In this document: piece after piece, positions 1 through 10,295 of the stretch
Layout of the letters: each line of letters opens with the position of its first letter
Position numbering within the stretch: position 1 is the stretch's first letter
NCBI GenBank assembly: GCA_003184365.1
Contig: NKYR01000007.1
Coordinates: 124,001-188,000, forward strand
Origin: Evernia prunastri
Lineage: Eukaryota; Ascomycota; Lecanoromycetes; Lecanorales; Parmeliaceae
DNA: 64,000 bases
Reading direction: 5' to 3'
Made by a program: the position numbers and the translations under genes
The notes under the pieces: generated by a model
Told to the model about the DNA's origin: nothing
Database searches by the model: none
Seen by the model: only the letters and a program-made list of their open reading frames with translations

Positions 1-439
1 TTCTTGGCCTGGGGTGTCGTGGAGCTATGGATCTTTCAGTATAGGTTGGGGTGAATCAGAGGGTTGGCAAAAACCGACTTCGAACGAGCTGCTGTCGAGA
101 TAGTCCTGGAGACTTGACGGTAGATTTTCAGAGTCTCTCATCTCCTTCTCTACTTGCAGCTCGGACTCGATCTTTGCGGAGAGCTCTTGGTCCACTAAAT
201 CTCTCGTGAGCTCCACATTGCCTGAACCATGACTAGAGGTCCACCATACCCAGACCCTCCTTGTCTCGCGCCGCTCTTGAAGTCGAAAACGCGGGATATC
301 TGGGTATCGAGGCTGCTTTGCATGGCTGCTGGAGTAATGAGGTACGGTGGACGGTAGAGAGGAACCTTGGCTGCCTTTGAGAAGCTAACCTGGGTAGAGA
401 CCGAGGAAGCGCTCGGGTTATGCTTCTAAGGGACATCAT
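1..439 (-). CDS. MAM33: Mitochondrial acidic matrix protein Mam33/p32 (5' part, cut by window edge)
   Basis: The first exon (439-250) encodes an Arg/Ser-rich mitochondrial presequence beginning MMSLRSITRALPRS. A 55-nt intron (249-195; GTATGG..TTTAG with a GCTCAC branch) joins it to VDQELSAKIESEL..LQDYLDSSSFEV, which is the start of the MAM33/p32 (C1qBP) fold. A second intron seems to begin near 72, because the frame stops soon after. A DTPGQE-like stretch readable at 1-20 suggests the next exon. Family members are trimeric acidic matrix proteins linked to mitochondrial translation and respiration. The upstream in-frame Met at 583 was rejected because the residues between do not look like protein. 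The C-terminal two thirds are outside the window. The gene is head-to-head with CTP1, starts 171 bp apart. Confidence 0.82.
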
Positions 440-610
440 TTCTCTGGTGTGGGAAATGCAATCGTGCGGATTGAAGAGGTGATTTTTGGGACAGGGAGCT
501 GCGAAACCGAGATGTCTTGAAGAAATTATGGCGCTAGAGAGTTGCACTTCTTGGCGCGACGACAACTTCTCTACTCCAAGCACCGGCCCTTTTCTTTGGC
601 TATTTCTTCA

Positions 611-1921
611 ATGGCAAGTTCAAATTCAGAAAATAAATTAAAGGTCAGTAAAACCGTCTGTTTGTGTTTGAGACCCACGCGCTGACATGTTCAGCCGAGT
701 GCCCTCCGTTCTATAATTGCTGGCTCTACAGCCGGAGCTGTGGAAATTGGTAATGTTATGGCCGCTGCACGTTTTTTTCTAGAGCTAACATACAGAATTC
801 AACAGCCATCACATACCCAGCCGAATGTACATCTTGAGATCCTGTACTATCGAAGCGCAATTGACAATTCTTTCCAGTCGCAAAAACACGAACTCAACTC
901 AACCGACGTTTACCTGACGGACAAAAGCTTGGGTGGCCTCCATTCGGAAAGGCATGGTATGCAGGATGTACAACCTTGATCATCGGGAACTCTCTCAAAG
1001 CTGGAATACGTACGAGCTTCGTTTCTGGGAATTGGTGGCTCATTAACTAAGACGTTGTTAGGCTTTGTGGCCTTCGATACATATAAAACATTGCTACAAG
1101 ATGAATTTGGCAAAATATCTGGTCCGAGAACAGTGATAGCAGGCTTTGGCGCCGGGATAACGGAATCTTTATTCGCTGTCACGCCTTTTGAGAGTATAAA
1201 GACTACACTGTGCGTCTTAGCTAGAACATGCACCGGCGCTCTCGAAAGCTGACGTGCGCCATCCGAACAGGATTGATGACCGAAAATCAGCCAACCCTCG
1301 CATGCGTGGTTTTCTGCATGGGTCGGGAATAATATTTCGGGAGCGAGGCATAAGAGGATTCTTCCAAGGATTCGTACCGACCACCGCACGGCAAGCGGCG
1401 AACTCAGCAACAAGATTCGGGAGCTATACAACCATCAAGCAGTTTGCTCAAGGCTACGTTGCGCCGGGGGAGAAGCTCGGCACGGTGAGCACCTTCGGCA
1501 TAGGCGGTTTGGCGGGTTTGATTACTGTGTAAGGGGCCGAAGATTTTTACAGTTGGAGCAATACTGATACCACATATAGATATGTCACTCAACCTCTAGA
1601 CACTATCAAGACACGGTAGGGCAGCCATCATCAGACTTCCAGGAGCTGCTAAAATCTGGACAGAATGCAGTCGATTGATGCGCGGAAGGAATACAAGAAC
1701 AGCTTCGAGTGTGCAACCAAGATAGTGAAGAATGAAGGCTTCTTCACTCTCTGGTCAGGAGCAGTCCCGCGGCTGGCGAGGCTAATATTGAGTGGAGGCA
1801 TTGTTTTCACCATGTATGCATTCCTGTTGCTTTCTTTCGATAGGAAAATGCTTACATTTACAGGTATGAGAAAACAATGGAGGGACTAGATAGACTAGAT
1901 CCCCAACGACAATACATATAA
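611..1921 (+). CDS. CTP1: Mitochondrial tricarboxylate (citrate) carrier
   Basis: Nine exons can be joined in frame across eight short introns (donors at 644, after GAAATTG, after GCCGAAT, and so on). The product has the three-fold mitochondrial carrier repeat: PxE signatures in ITYPAE(F)AKTRTQLNRR, VTPFESIKTTL and VTQPLDTIKTRMQ, each followed by its G-rich second helix. RTQLNRRLPDGQKLGWPP and RGFLHGSGIIFRERG are typical of the citrate/tricarboxylate exchanger rather than other SLC25 members. It would exchange matrix citrate for malate or other carboxylates at the inner membrane, supplying cytosolic acetyl-CoA. The start ATG at 611 gives a short N-terminus (MASSNSENKLK). The stop TAA is at 1919-1921. 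The intron-dense structure is intact and I saw no frameshift. Confidence 0.9.
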
Positions 1922-2269
1922 TGCAGATCCAATAGTGGTCTTCAACGCGGCCTGTCAAGCGTGAAGTGCAGAGCAGTCCTAAGACTTGCTACAGTCTACC
2001 TTACAGTACCTTACCTTAGTTTACCTCAGGCGCGGAGCATCCCGCTACGCTAGTGGGGGCCGGATGCACTTCTGAAAGCCCATTCTTCCTTCTCGAGTGT
2101 TTTGTCAAACCACTGCAACATTCCAAAACCCATCTATACGACAAATAAGAGAGATCAATTCAATTCAACAGCCACACTGGCACTTCGTCTTGCCTACCTA
2201 CTTCCTCCCCCCCTTGTTCTACTAATCTGCATCTACTTGGCTTCTCATCACACTGCAAGTCCGGAAACC

Positions 2270-3055
2270 ATGGCCTGGATGTCAACCGGCTTAACGAATG
2301 CAGCTCTCATCAAGAACCTCGCGAGCAATGGGCTCATCACATCCGAACGGGTCAAGAACGCCATGCTAGCCGTACGCCCCCAATCTCCCTCAATCTACCC
2401 CCTTTAGCTACCGCGGTCCCCCAAGTCCGGAGGTTACCCTTGCTGTTCCACAGAAAAATCAATTGATTGACACCCCCCGTCCCAGGTCGACCGCGCCCAC
2501 TACGCCCCCGCCGCCCCGTACAACGACTCCCCCCAAAGCATCGGCTTCGGCGCCACCATCTCCGCCCCGCACATGCACGCCTCGGCGGCCGAATCCCTCC
2601 TCCCCCGCCTGCACCCGGCCGCCCGCGTCCTCGACATCGGCTCCGGCTCGGGCTACCTGACCGCCGTCCTCGCGAACCTCGTCGGTCCGTCCGGCACCGT
2701 CGTCGGCGTCGACCACATCCAGGGCCTCGTCGACCTCGCGAACGGGAATGTGGCGAAGAGCGAGGACGGCAGGGAGATGCTGGAGGCGGGGAAAGTGAGG
2801 TTCGTCAAGGCGGATGGGAGGCTGGGCCTGGATGACGGCGGGGGAGGGTGGGATGCGATCCACGTCGGGGCGGCGGCGCGGGAGGCGCATAAGGTGCTGG
2901 TGGACCAGTTGAGGGCGCCGGGGAGGTTGTTCATCCCGGTGGGAGACGATATGCAGTTCATTTGGGTTATCGATAAGAAGGAAGATGGGAGCGTGGTAAG
3001 AGAGAGGTCGTTTGGGGTCAGGTATGTGCCTTTGACGGATGCGCCTAAGGATTGA
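2270..3055 (+). CDS. PCM1: Protein-L-isoaspartate (D-aspartate) O-methyltransferase
   Basis: Two exons, with an intron at 2372-2485 (GTACGC..CCCAG). Exon 1 gives MAWMSTGLTNAALIKNLASNG..; exon 2 continues VDRAHYAP..PYNDSPQSIG and APHMHASAAE, then the SAM motif I LDIGSGSGYLTAVLA and LFIPVGDDMQFIWVIDK. These are the standard PCMT landmarks and the length (~224 aa) is normal. The enzyme methylates isoaspartyl residues in aged proteins in the cytosol so they can be repaired. Exon 2 is strikingly GC-rich at third positions compared with flanking genes. A long antisense frame at 2459-3223 is a by-product of this bias. The gene symbol is generic; the family call is certain. Confidence 0.92.
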
Positions 3056-4171
3056 ATGAATGAGTGGGGACGGAGTAGCAGAACGAGGCGTGATTCGATC
3101 TATGTTATCGGAGGCTCGGAGAGCTGGGTGCGTACGCGTCGAAGCAAAGGCCTTTGCCGTCTTGTTACAGGGGTAATTACAAGGCATATGAACAAGGCCA
3201 GGTCGAGTTCCCCAGGACTGCAATCACACGTGGAATTAGACCCCTTTTACCTATATCATAACCACACACGCATGAGCTACATGAGAATAATTTCAAAGGA
3301 TAGTTCGTGTTTCATATAGCTCCAGCTAAAGAAGACTCAAGCTATCATTATCAGGTCTACATCGATCATTGGCAGACCTTCCGCCTCTTACTTTGTTTTT
3401 GGGGGGTTTTTTCCTATTGCGAAGCTGGCATTTCCTCTTGTCGCCTCTTCTGTGTAGTTAAGAATAGAGTTGTGCTGGTAGAGGAACGGCAGAAGTTGTC
3501 AATAAGGGCCATCTCTCTTTCACCGGAGCAGAGTAGACGGTAGACGAAGTTGATATCCAGACAATGGTGAACCAGACCGCTGACCTGGCATAGTAGTTTG
3601 ACTGGATGTTAAAAGCCTCAAAAGGAGCGCTTTCCTGGGAGGGGAGTGACAAGCTGCTACGTTGATGATGTTGAAGAAGCTTGGATTATCGTGAGCTGGG
3701 TGGGAGGGTTCGAGAGGTGTCTGGTGAAAGACTGGGGCATAGATACTTCAGTAGTTTGGTGGGTGACGAGAGTCTGAGGTAAGTGCGAGTATTGCAATGT
3801 CGTGGACGTAGTTGCAACTTTTATTGGTTGAGACCGCCGACGAAATGGCGCAAATAACTGGAACAGGATCCCAGGCCGGAGATGAGCCGACTTGTAGAAC
3901 CAGGGGGGAGAATACACGAAAACGCCATGAATGATGCCATTGAAAAGAACGCCTTTTTGTACACCGTCTCTAGGATTTCCCAGGACATCGCATTGAAAAC
4001 TGAACTCGCGAGATCCGGGGCGCGTAAGTCGAACTGCCGTAAGACTATGTACAGAATAGAAAGTCGTGTTTCCGTCATCAGGTCGCGTTGATGTAGTCAA
4101 ACATGGCTAGCATCAATTGTGAGAATACGAGAAGGAGCCAGGGCAAAACAGAGCGAAAAGCCTGGATCCAT
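3056..4171. other. Intergenic, between convergent PCMT and DHH1
   Basis: About 1.1 kb separates the two stop codons. It should hold the two 3' UTRs. Short frames here (for example 3657-4100 on the minus strand) lack splice logic, composition or motifs of a protein. No repeat or RNA gene was recognised. Confidence 0.6.
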
Positions 4172-5891
4172 CTATTGAGGTGTGAAGTTACTCTGTCGGT
4201 TTTGTTGAGGATACCCTCTGGAAGGGCCTCTCGGGCCTCCATTGGATTGACCCTGGTAACGCGAGTTGTTCTGAGGGTTGGTTCCGTTGGCTTGTTGGGT
4301 TCCACGCCCATTAGCTTGATTGCGTCCTTGGCCAGGATAGCTTCCATTGGAGTTGCTGAGCCCTCGATTGGGGCGCTGGTTAGGAGTCGCTTGTGGTTGA
4401 CCTTGGCCAGATGCCTGACGTTCGGACCCAAGGTTTGGTGCTGGGCGTGGAATGTTTTCAGGAGAATCGTAAGCGTAGAGCTTCTTGTCAATGGATGGTG
4501 GAATTGCTGCAATCTCAGTGCCAAGCTCCTGCTCGATTTTGTAGAGGTTGAAGCGATCATCCCAATTGATCAGGTTGATCGCGACTCCCAAATGCCCGAA
4601 ACGCCCAGATCGCCCAATGCGGTGGAGGTAGGTCTCTGCATTCTTTGGGAAATCGAAATTGATGACCACGTTGACAGCCTGAATGTCAATACCACGGGTA
4701 AGAAGATCAGAGCAAACGAGATTGCGGCATACACCGTTCCGGAAATCGTGGAACACACGGTTACGGTTATGTTGCAGCATCTTCGCGTGAGAGTAGAAGC
4801 AGGAGTAGCCAAGTTCGGTGATCTTTTTCGCAAGCAGCTCCACTCGGTTTGTGGAGTTGCAAAAAATGATGGACTGGTTGATCTGGAGTTTGGAGAAGAG
4901 AGTATTGAGACAGTGGACTTTCTGCTTCTCTTCTACGAAGCAGTAGTACTGCGTTATACCTCGAAGAGTGAGCTCGTCCATCAGGTTGATTTCGTACGGA
5001 TTAGTCATATGTTTATCCTGGGTACTGTAAGCATTTGGCGAAGACATAGGATGGTCAACACTTGCCTTGAATGATTTGACTATTATTGGGAAGGTGGCGC
5101 TGAATAGCATGACCTGGCGCTCCTTGGGATGGAACCCGAGCAGCTGTTCAATGGTGGGTGTAAACTCCGGAGAAAGAAGCTTGTCAGCTTCGTCCATGAC
5201 GAATGTCGTACACTCATCAAGTTTCACGACCTCCTTTCTCGCGAGATCTGCTATCCGGCCAGGAGTGCCAACAATGATGTGAACCGTCTCGTGCAAACGA
5301 ATGATATCATCTTTGAGACCAGTGCCACCGGTCGTGACCATGACATTGATCCCAAGGTGCTGCCCTAGTGTTTTACAGACTTGTGATGTCTGTAGAGCAA
5401 GTTCTCTTGTGGGAACCAGAATTAAAGCCTGAGTCTTCTGCTTTTCTGGCTCGATCTTCTCTAGTGTGGGTATTATGAACGCTGCAGTCTTGCCAGTGCC
5501 GTTTTTTGCTCTTGCCAATATATCTCGCCCTGTTAAGGCGACGGGGATGGTTTCTTCTTGAATAGGTGAGGGTTTCTCAAATCCTGCAGCGTGGATCCCC
5601 TTAAGGAGGTCTCGCTTAAGGACAAAGTCTTCGAACTCAAGGCCCTTAGTGGCCGTCACATCCTAAACCAACAATCAGCCCTGTTTGTCTAAGAAGGGCA
5701 GGATGCCATGCACCTCAGTCTGTGGCCGAGTATCTCTTCCAGGAGTCTTAGCCTTCTCATTCCCACTCTTAGCTGAACTATTGTCACTATGCAACATGCA
5801 TGAGTAGGTGGTCAATGTTTTTCTGAACCCCCCGATGAGTAACTAACCCGAGATTCATCTTGGCGGCCTGATCCGCCAGAGCTGAAGCCAT
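4172..5891 (-). CDS. DHH1: DEAD-box RNA helicase Dhh1 (DDX6/Me31B family)
   Basis: Three exons. A short first exon from ATG at 5891 (MASALADQAAKMNL), a second exon (DNSSAKSGNEKAK..RPQTE), and the large third exon joined at DVTATKGLEFEDF. All helicase motifs are visible: Q motif region GFEKPSPIQEETIP, motif I AKNGTGKTAAF, II VMDEADKLL, III FSATFP, IVa IIFCNSTNRVELLAKKI, V TRGIDIQAVNVVINFDFP, VI HRIGRSGRFGH. The C-terminal ~90 residues are a low-complexity Q/N/G/P tail ending SNFTPQ, as in filamentous-fungal orthologues. It promotes mRNA decapping and translational repression in P-bodies. Together with SKI3 downstream the window holds factors of both 5'-3' and 3'-5' mRNA decay, though not as an operon-like unit. 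Confidence 0.95.
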
Positions 5892-6461
5892 TATGATCTG
5901 GCGGTGGTGTGTTAGAGCACCTTTGTGATGCCAACGTCAAAGACCACTGAGTCAATCGTGACGGACGCGTAAGAAGGTGGATAGCAAAGTATGGATGTCA
6001 ACAACTCGAGAAGGATGGCACGTTGAGTGTGCATATGTAGAATGCTTTTGGATATGAGAGATCAGTGCTGGTGTGATTGAAGTAACAACTTCGTCACAGT
6101 GACTTAAAAGCCCTTTCTCTCAAGGTCAGGAGGTGACTCGAGGTAGATCAATGTAGATGGTGATACCAAGGAGGCGAGTTGATTGTTGAAGGCTGTTTAG
6201 GGGAGAGGTGGTAGGGTGGACTGATGGGAGAGCCGTAAAAACAACCTTTGTTTTTTAAAGCTTTGCCAATTGCCTTCGTGTGAAGTAGTAAGGATGTTCA
6301 ATTTGTTCGAGAGTGATGTTCTTCAAAAGGCTCTGAGAATTTCCGAACACAGGGTGAGCGCCAAGCCGTTAGCGCCAAATCAGGTTCATCGCCGCTAGGT
6401 AGATTAACCGCAGCCCTAATAAATCTGTCACTTCGACTAGTGACATGAAAAGTAACTGGCG
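5892..6461. promoter_or_regulatory. Shared upstream region of DHH1 and DPH7
   Basis: The 570 bp between two divergent start codons must carry both promoters and 5' UTRs. No coding potential was seen. Confidence 0.5.
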
Positions 6462-7984
6462 ATGGGTAGCCATAATGTAGAGGAGAATGTCCCATCTATC
6501 GCCTCTCATAACAGTATCACCTTGGACTTGCCGCCGAGTTGCATAGAATTCTCACCCTTACATTCAGATTGTTTTGTGGTTGGCACGTACTACTTAGAGT
6601 CAGGGTCAGGGGCCAGCCATACAGTTTCTATACAAAGTGATGACCAAACCCCAAGACCAGTGCAAGATCGCACTGGTAGTCTGATGCTGTTTGCAATAAA
6701 AAATCAAAAACTGTGAGTGCTTGAGAATGATCCAGGCAATAAACCCACAGAATGTGCAAATTATGGTTAGCGGTTGTTTCGTTTGAGCCTCCACCATGTC
6801 TCCAATGTCCGTCAACAAGTTTTATTTTGGCGTCGTGGGTGAACTCCTTTGAAAAACGACCACCTGATTTCGAGACAGAGCCCTTCGCCACACTTTACGC
6901 ACTCCTTATGCTATTCTTGACCTTCATTTCGCGCGACACAAGAAAGGAATATTCGCAATTGCCACCAGCAGAGGGGCTGTTTGCCTCTGCACAATGAATG
7001 TCAACGGTACCGGGCCCTTGGAATGTCTCAATTCCTATCAGGTATTTCTTGAGTCCTCACTTACATTGTCTTTCGCCTGGAACGATGTACTTTCTCAATC
7101 AGACACAATCGCGGCATCCTCTTCCGATGGTCGGATTGCAATATTCGATACGGAGTACCAGCCTCCCGTGACTTACGCAAAGACAGAGGCACATTCGCTC
7201 GAAGCATGGACACTCGCATGGACGTCCAAAGGAGAAGAACGTGATTTGCGTCCGGAATTGTACTCAGGAGGGGATGATTCTGTGCTATGTAGGCACGGTC
7301 TATCCGTTCGCCCTGTTGGCGGAAGCGTCGGTGACGGTAATGTGGCCTCCCATGGTTACGAATTTCAGGCCTCAGTGCGCGATCCGAAGACCCATATGGC
7401 AGGAGTGACCGCAATATTGCCATTGCGGCCCGTCTTCCATGGGGAAAACGTCCTTATGACCGGCAGCTATGATGAACACGTTAGGGTCCTCTTGCATATT
7501 GATGGACGTCCCAGGCCGGAAATTCTGGCGGAGGAGAGACTTGGAGGAGGAGTATGGAGGCTGAAAACCCTCGATTGCGTGACCCCAGAAAATGGCACAG
7601 GTAAGGGTACCGAAATTATAGGCGGATCCTTGGTTCACCTCCAAATTTCTCGAAGCCCAGCTTCTACCTAGCATTTGTTCTACAATGTCTTCGAATTTTC
7701 TACCACATATAGATGCCGCTGACTCCAAATACCTGCCAGGTCCAGTATTCAGGGTACTGGCTAGTTGCATGCACGCTGGGGTAAAGATTTTGGAGGTTCG
7801 ACGAAGAGAAGGTGGGAAATGGCAAATCAATGTCCAAGCAAAGTTCGTGGAGCATGGAAGCATGAATTATGCCAGCGATGGTCGGCTCAGATATGGTGAT
7901 GGAGGGATGGAGGGCCTCACCGTCGTTTCCACAAGCTTCTATGACAAGAAACTCTGTGTGTGGGAGACTGAAATCACTAACTAG
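6462..7984 (+). CDS. DPH7: Diphthine methyltransferase (WD40; DPH7/RRT2)
   Basis: Three exons: 6462-6712, 6879-7600, 7713-7984. The first junction restores QKLALRHTLRTPYAILDLHF, the second ENGTDAADSKYLPGPVFRV. WD-like blades are visible (IAASSSDGRIAIFDTEY, EAWTLAWTS..LYSGGDDSVL, VLMTGSYDEHVRVL, LASCMHAGVKILEV). The block LASCMHAGxxIL is a strong signature of the RRT2/DPH7 family. Product length, about 415 aa, is typical. The enzyme removes the methyl ester from methylated diphthine so that the amidation step of eEF2 diphthamide synthesis can proceed. The first intron is long for this window (166 nt). No defect was seen. Confidence 0.9.
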
Positions 7985-8395
7985 GATAGTGAGAGTGGGT
8001 GTCGACGCAGATACCCAGGTAAAAAACCGGGTAAAGAGCCACGAGTCTATTGAATATCCGAGAGCAGTTGCTCATTGTTTCTGAATATTTGTTAGCCTAT
8101 ATTTCTGTGATTTCTAGTCTGTGAATTGCTCAATTAACGAAATTTGTTGGTGATTTTGACCTTTTGAACGGATCCCAAACCTGACGAAACCCTGATAGTT
8201 GCAGGTTTGTTCTGGTTGGTAGCACCCAAATTAGCGCATTCTCCGCGAACGCTCTACATCAAGCTTCATGATCAATTCCGTTGCAGCACATTCCGGTATT
8301 TCTGATTCACTCGTCCCTGGTTAAAGCCGCGAGTCTAGAGGATATCAGTGCCGTCCTCATGGGCCCTTTTTAGCTCTCAATGGTTTCGCTGCGGA
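7985..8395. other. Intergenic, between convergent DPH7 and RMI1
   Basis: About 410 bp of 3' flanking sequence for both neighbours, with no gene-like frame. Confidence 0.55.
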
Positions 8396-9100
8396 TCAGC
8401 TCTGCTGGCCCGATCCCCGTGCCTCATGCTCATTCGCCTCAATAGCGGCCTTCAACTCCGCCTTTCTGCCTTCCTTCCAAGCCTTGTGAAGTCCTTCAAT
8501 TTTGCCACCCAGCACCGTAGTAGTCACAGGCTCAAGCAGCACCACTCCTCTCGCTACCAGCGCATTCTTCAGCACCATCTTACAGCCAATGCTCATGCCC
8601 AGCCCCACCCCCTCTAGTTCCCTCAGCTCAATACCATACACTCGTATCCCTGACGCATCTTGAAGGAGTAGTTTATGCGGTCCGCCACTTCTCTGGATAG
8701 TTGCTCCTGCCGTATCGTCCCCCTCCGTAGCAGCCACGCGGATAATCTCCCTTCCCTTGGTGCCTTCGCCCCTCTCCAGCGCTTCGATCGCTTCAATCTG
8801 CTCCCAGCGGCTCTTGCTCATGTCCTCAACAGCCAACACTTGCACAGCAATTGGGCCACCAAGGCGGCGTTCTCTTAGATTGGCGCTATGCACGTCTTGC
8901 GGAAAGCAAGTTGAAGAGGCGTTAGCGAGAGATTTTGTGATGTCGGAGGCTAGCAGACGGAAACTGGCTGTTTGTGTCAGAACGGGGAGAGGTGTGGTGG
9001 GCCGTTGAGTTGTTAGAAAGGTGGAAAGCCATGTTGAGTTCGGAGTGAGAGATTTTGTTGCGGTGACTTGAGCGGATATCTGCGCCGCTGGGTCTGACAT
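8396..9100 (-). CDS. RMI1: RecQ-mediated genome instability protein 1
   Basis: Single exon, 234 aa, from ATG at 9100. The N-terminus has the family order WLSTFL..QRPTTPLPVLTQTASFRLLASDIT, then ERRLGGPIAVQVLAVEDMSKSRWEQIEAIEALERGE, TKGREIIRV and, after an acidic linker, GPHKLLLQDASGIRVYGIELREL with GCKMVLKNALVARGVVLLEP (the OB-fold). Rmi1 is the OB-fold partner of the RecQ helicase/topoisomerase III complex that dissolves double Holliday junctions. Length matches filamentous-fungal orthologues, which lack the long C-terminus of the animal protein. It is head-to-head with VPS51. Confidence 0.9.
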   Translation of the reverse strand: MSDPAAQISAQVTATKSLTPNSTWLSTFLTTQRPTTPLPVLTQTASFRLLASDITKSLANASSTCFPQDVHSANLRERRLGGPIAVQVLAVEDMSKSRWEQIEAIEALERGEGTKGREIIRVAATEGDDTAGATIQRSGGPHKLLLQDASGIRVYGIELRELEGVGLGMSIGCKMVLKNALVARGVVLLEPVTTTVLGGKIEGLHKAWKEGRKAELKAAIEANEHEARGSGQQS

Positions 9101-9381
9101 TCCTCTTGGAGGTCAACATGGAGCTTGTCCTTGACTGCTGGACGCAATATCGAGCGTTAAATTTAACTGTTAGCCCGTAAGGATTTCCCACGAGTCCTCC
9201 GCTTAAGGACCATACTACTTCGTCAACTAGATTACACTACTATGAGTTCTGAAAGCGACAGAGAGACACCTATGACTCTAGGACCGAATTAAGCGAACAG
9301 CGCTTGTCGCGCCTGTCCTCAGGGCCAATCCTCGTACGGTGTAAGTATGGTCCATCCATTGTACAACATCGCTCTTATATC

Positions 9382-10128
9382 ATGGCAACAATTACTTCAC
9401 CACGTCTCTCCAACCCCTCCGCTTCCCTCGCCAGCACGCCCACCACGTCCCGCACCAGCTCCCCCGCCCCAACCCGCCGCCAACACCGCGCTGCCCTCCG
9501 CGACTACTACAACCTCAAAAGCGCCGTCCCCAACGAAGCGCCCTCCGACCCCAACCCCTCAGAACCGGACCCTCCATCCAGCGAACTCGACAGATCGGAC
9601 TTCGATGCAGACGCTTACGTCAAGTCCGTGCTTGCAGGGCATGGATTGGAAGGGGTGCTGAGGGTTGAAGCGGGGTTGGTCAATGAGATCAAAGGACTGG
9701 ATGGAGAGAGGAAAGCGTTGGTGTATGATAATTACTCGAAGTTGATCACGGCGACGGATACCATCAGGAAGATGAGGGATAACATGGATCCATTGACGCC
9801 GACGACCAGTACGCTGAGTCCGGCTGTGGCACACATTGCTGAGACGGCGAGGGGCTTGGTGACAGGGGCGGGGGATGGAAATGGTGAAAACGGGGCAGAT
9901 TGTCGGGAGGAAATAGAGGAGGTGAGGAAGGTAAGAAAACAGCAGAGGGACACGGTAAGGTGGGTCCTGGGGACGCCGAGGAGACTGGAGATGATGCTTA
10001 GCGAAGGGCGGGAGGTGGATGCGAAAAATGATTGGGAGGAAATACACGGGATACTACAGAGATGGCGAGATGTAGCTGGCGTCAAAGAACTGGGAACTAA
10101 ATGTGAAAAGATTATGAGCAAAGTCTGA
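9382..10128 (+). CDS. VPS51: GARP/EARP tethering complex subunit Vps51
   Basis: Single exon of 248 aa. The ATG at 9382 was preferred to upstream non-ATG starts. A Ser/Thr/Pro-rich leader (residues 1-45) is followed by RRQHRAALRDYYNLK and the Vps51/Vps67 domain: DFDADAYVKSVLAGHGLEGVLRVEAGLVNEIKGLDGERKALVYDNYSKLI, then TDTIRKMRDNMDPLTPTT. The remainder is predicted helical (EEVRKVRKQQRDTVRWVLGTPRRLEMM). Vps51 is the small subunit that links GARP to the t-SNARE Tlg1 in endosome-to-Golgi retrograde transport. Length is as expected for filamentous fungi. Confidence 0.9.
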   Translation: MATITSPRLSNPSASLASTPTTSRTSSPAPTRRQHRAALRDYYNLKSAVPNEAPSDPNPSEPDPPSSELDRSDFDADAYVKSVLAGHGLEGVLRVEAGLVNEIKGLDGERKALVYDNYSKLITATDTIRKMRDNMDPLTPTTSTLSPAVAHIAETARGLVTGAGDGNGENGADCREEIEEVRKVRKQQRDTVRWVLGTPRRLEMMLSEGREVDAKNDWEEIHGILQRWRDVAGVKELGTKCEKIMSKV

Positions 10129-10295
10129 ACGAGTTGAGTCCACGGTCAGAAGATATTGGCATTGAGGTCCAAGTATGACACATGCACTCCTTTAGATTAC
10201 GCTAGGCGTCTCGCAGTGCAGTATGCCTCGGGTAACATCCTATGACTCTAACGCTAGAAGTGCTGAACATCATCAAGAACCACGAGATCAATTAT

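Noticed and set aside
2459..3223. 254-codon minus-strand frame antisense to PCMT
   Set aside because: Arg/His/Pro-rich, no motif; it mirrors the GC-rich codons of the methyltransferase on the plus strand.
4103..5074. 323-codon plus-strand frame across DHH1
   Set aside because: Lies wholly antisense to helicase motifs on the minus strand; composition is that of a reverse-complement shadow.
8028..10235. CGGGTAA (Reb1-type TTACCCG) words at 8028-8034 and ~10229-10235 in convergent intergenic regions
   Set aside because: Attractive because REB1 is in the window, but about eight chance matches of a 7-mer are expected in 64 kb on two strands.
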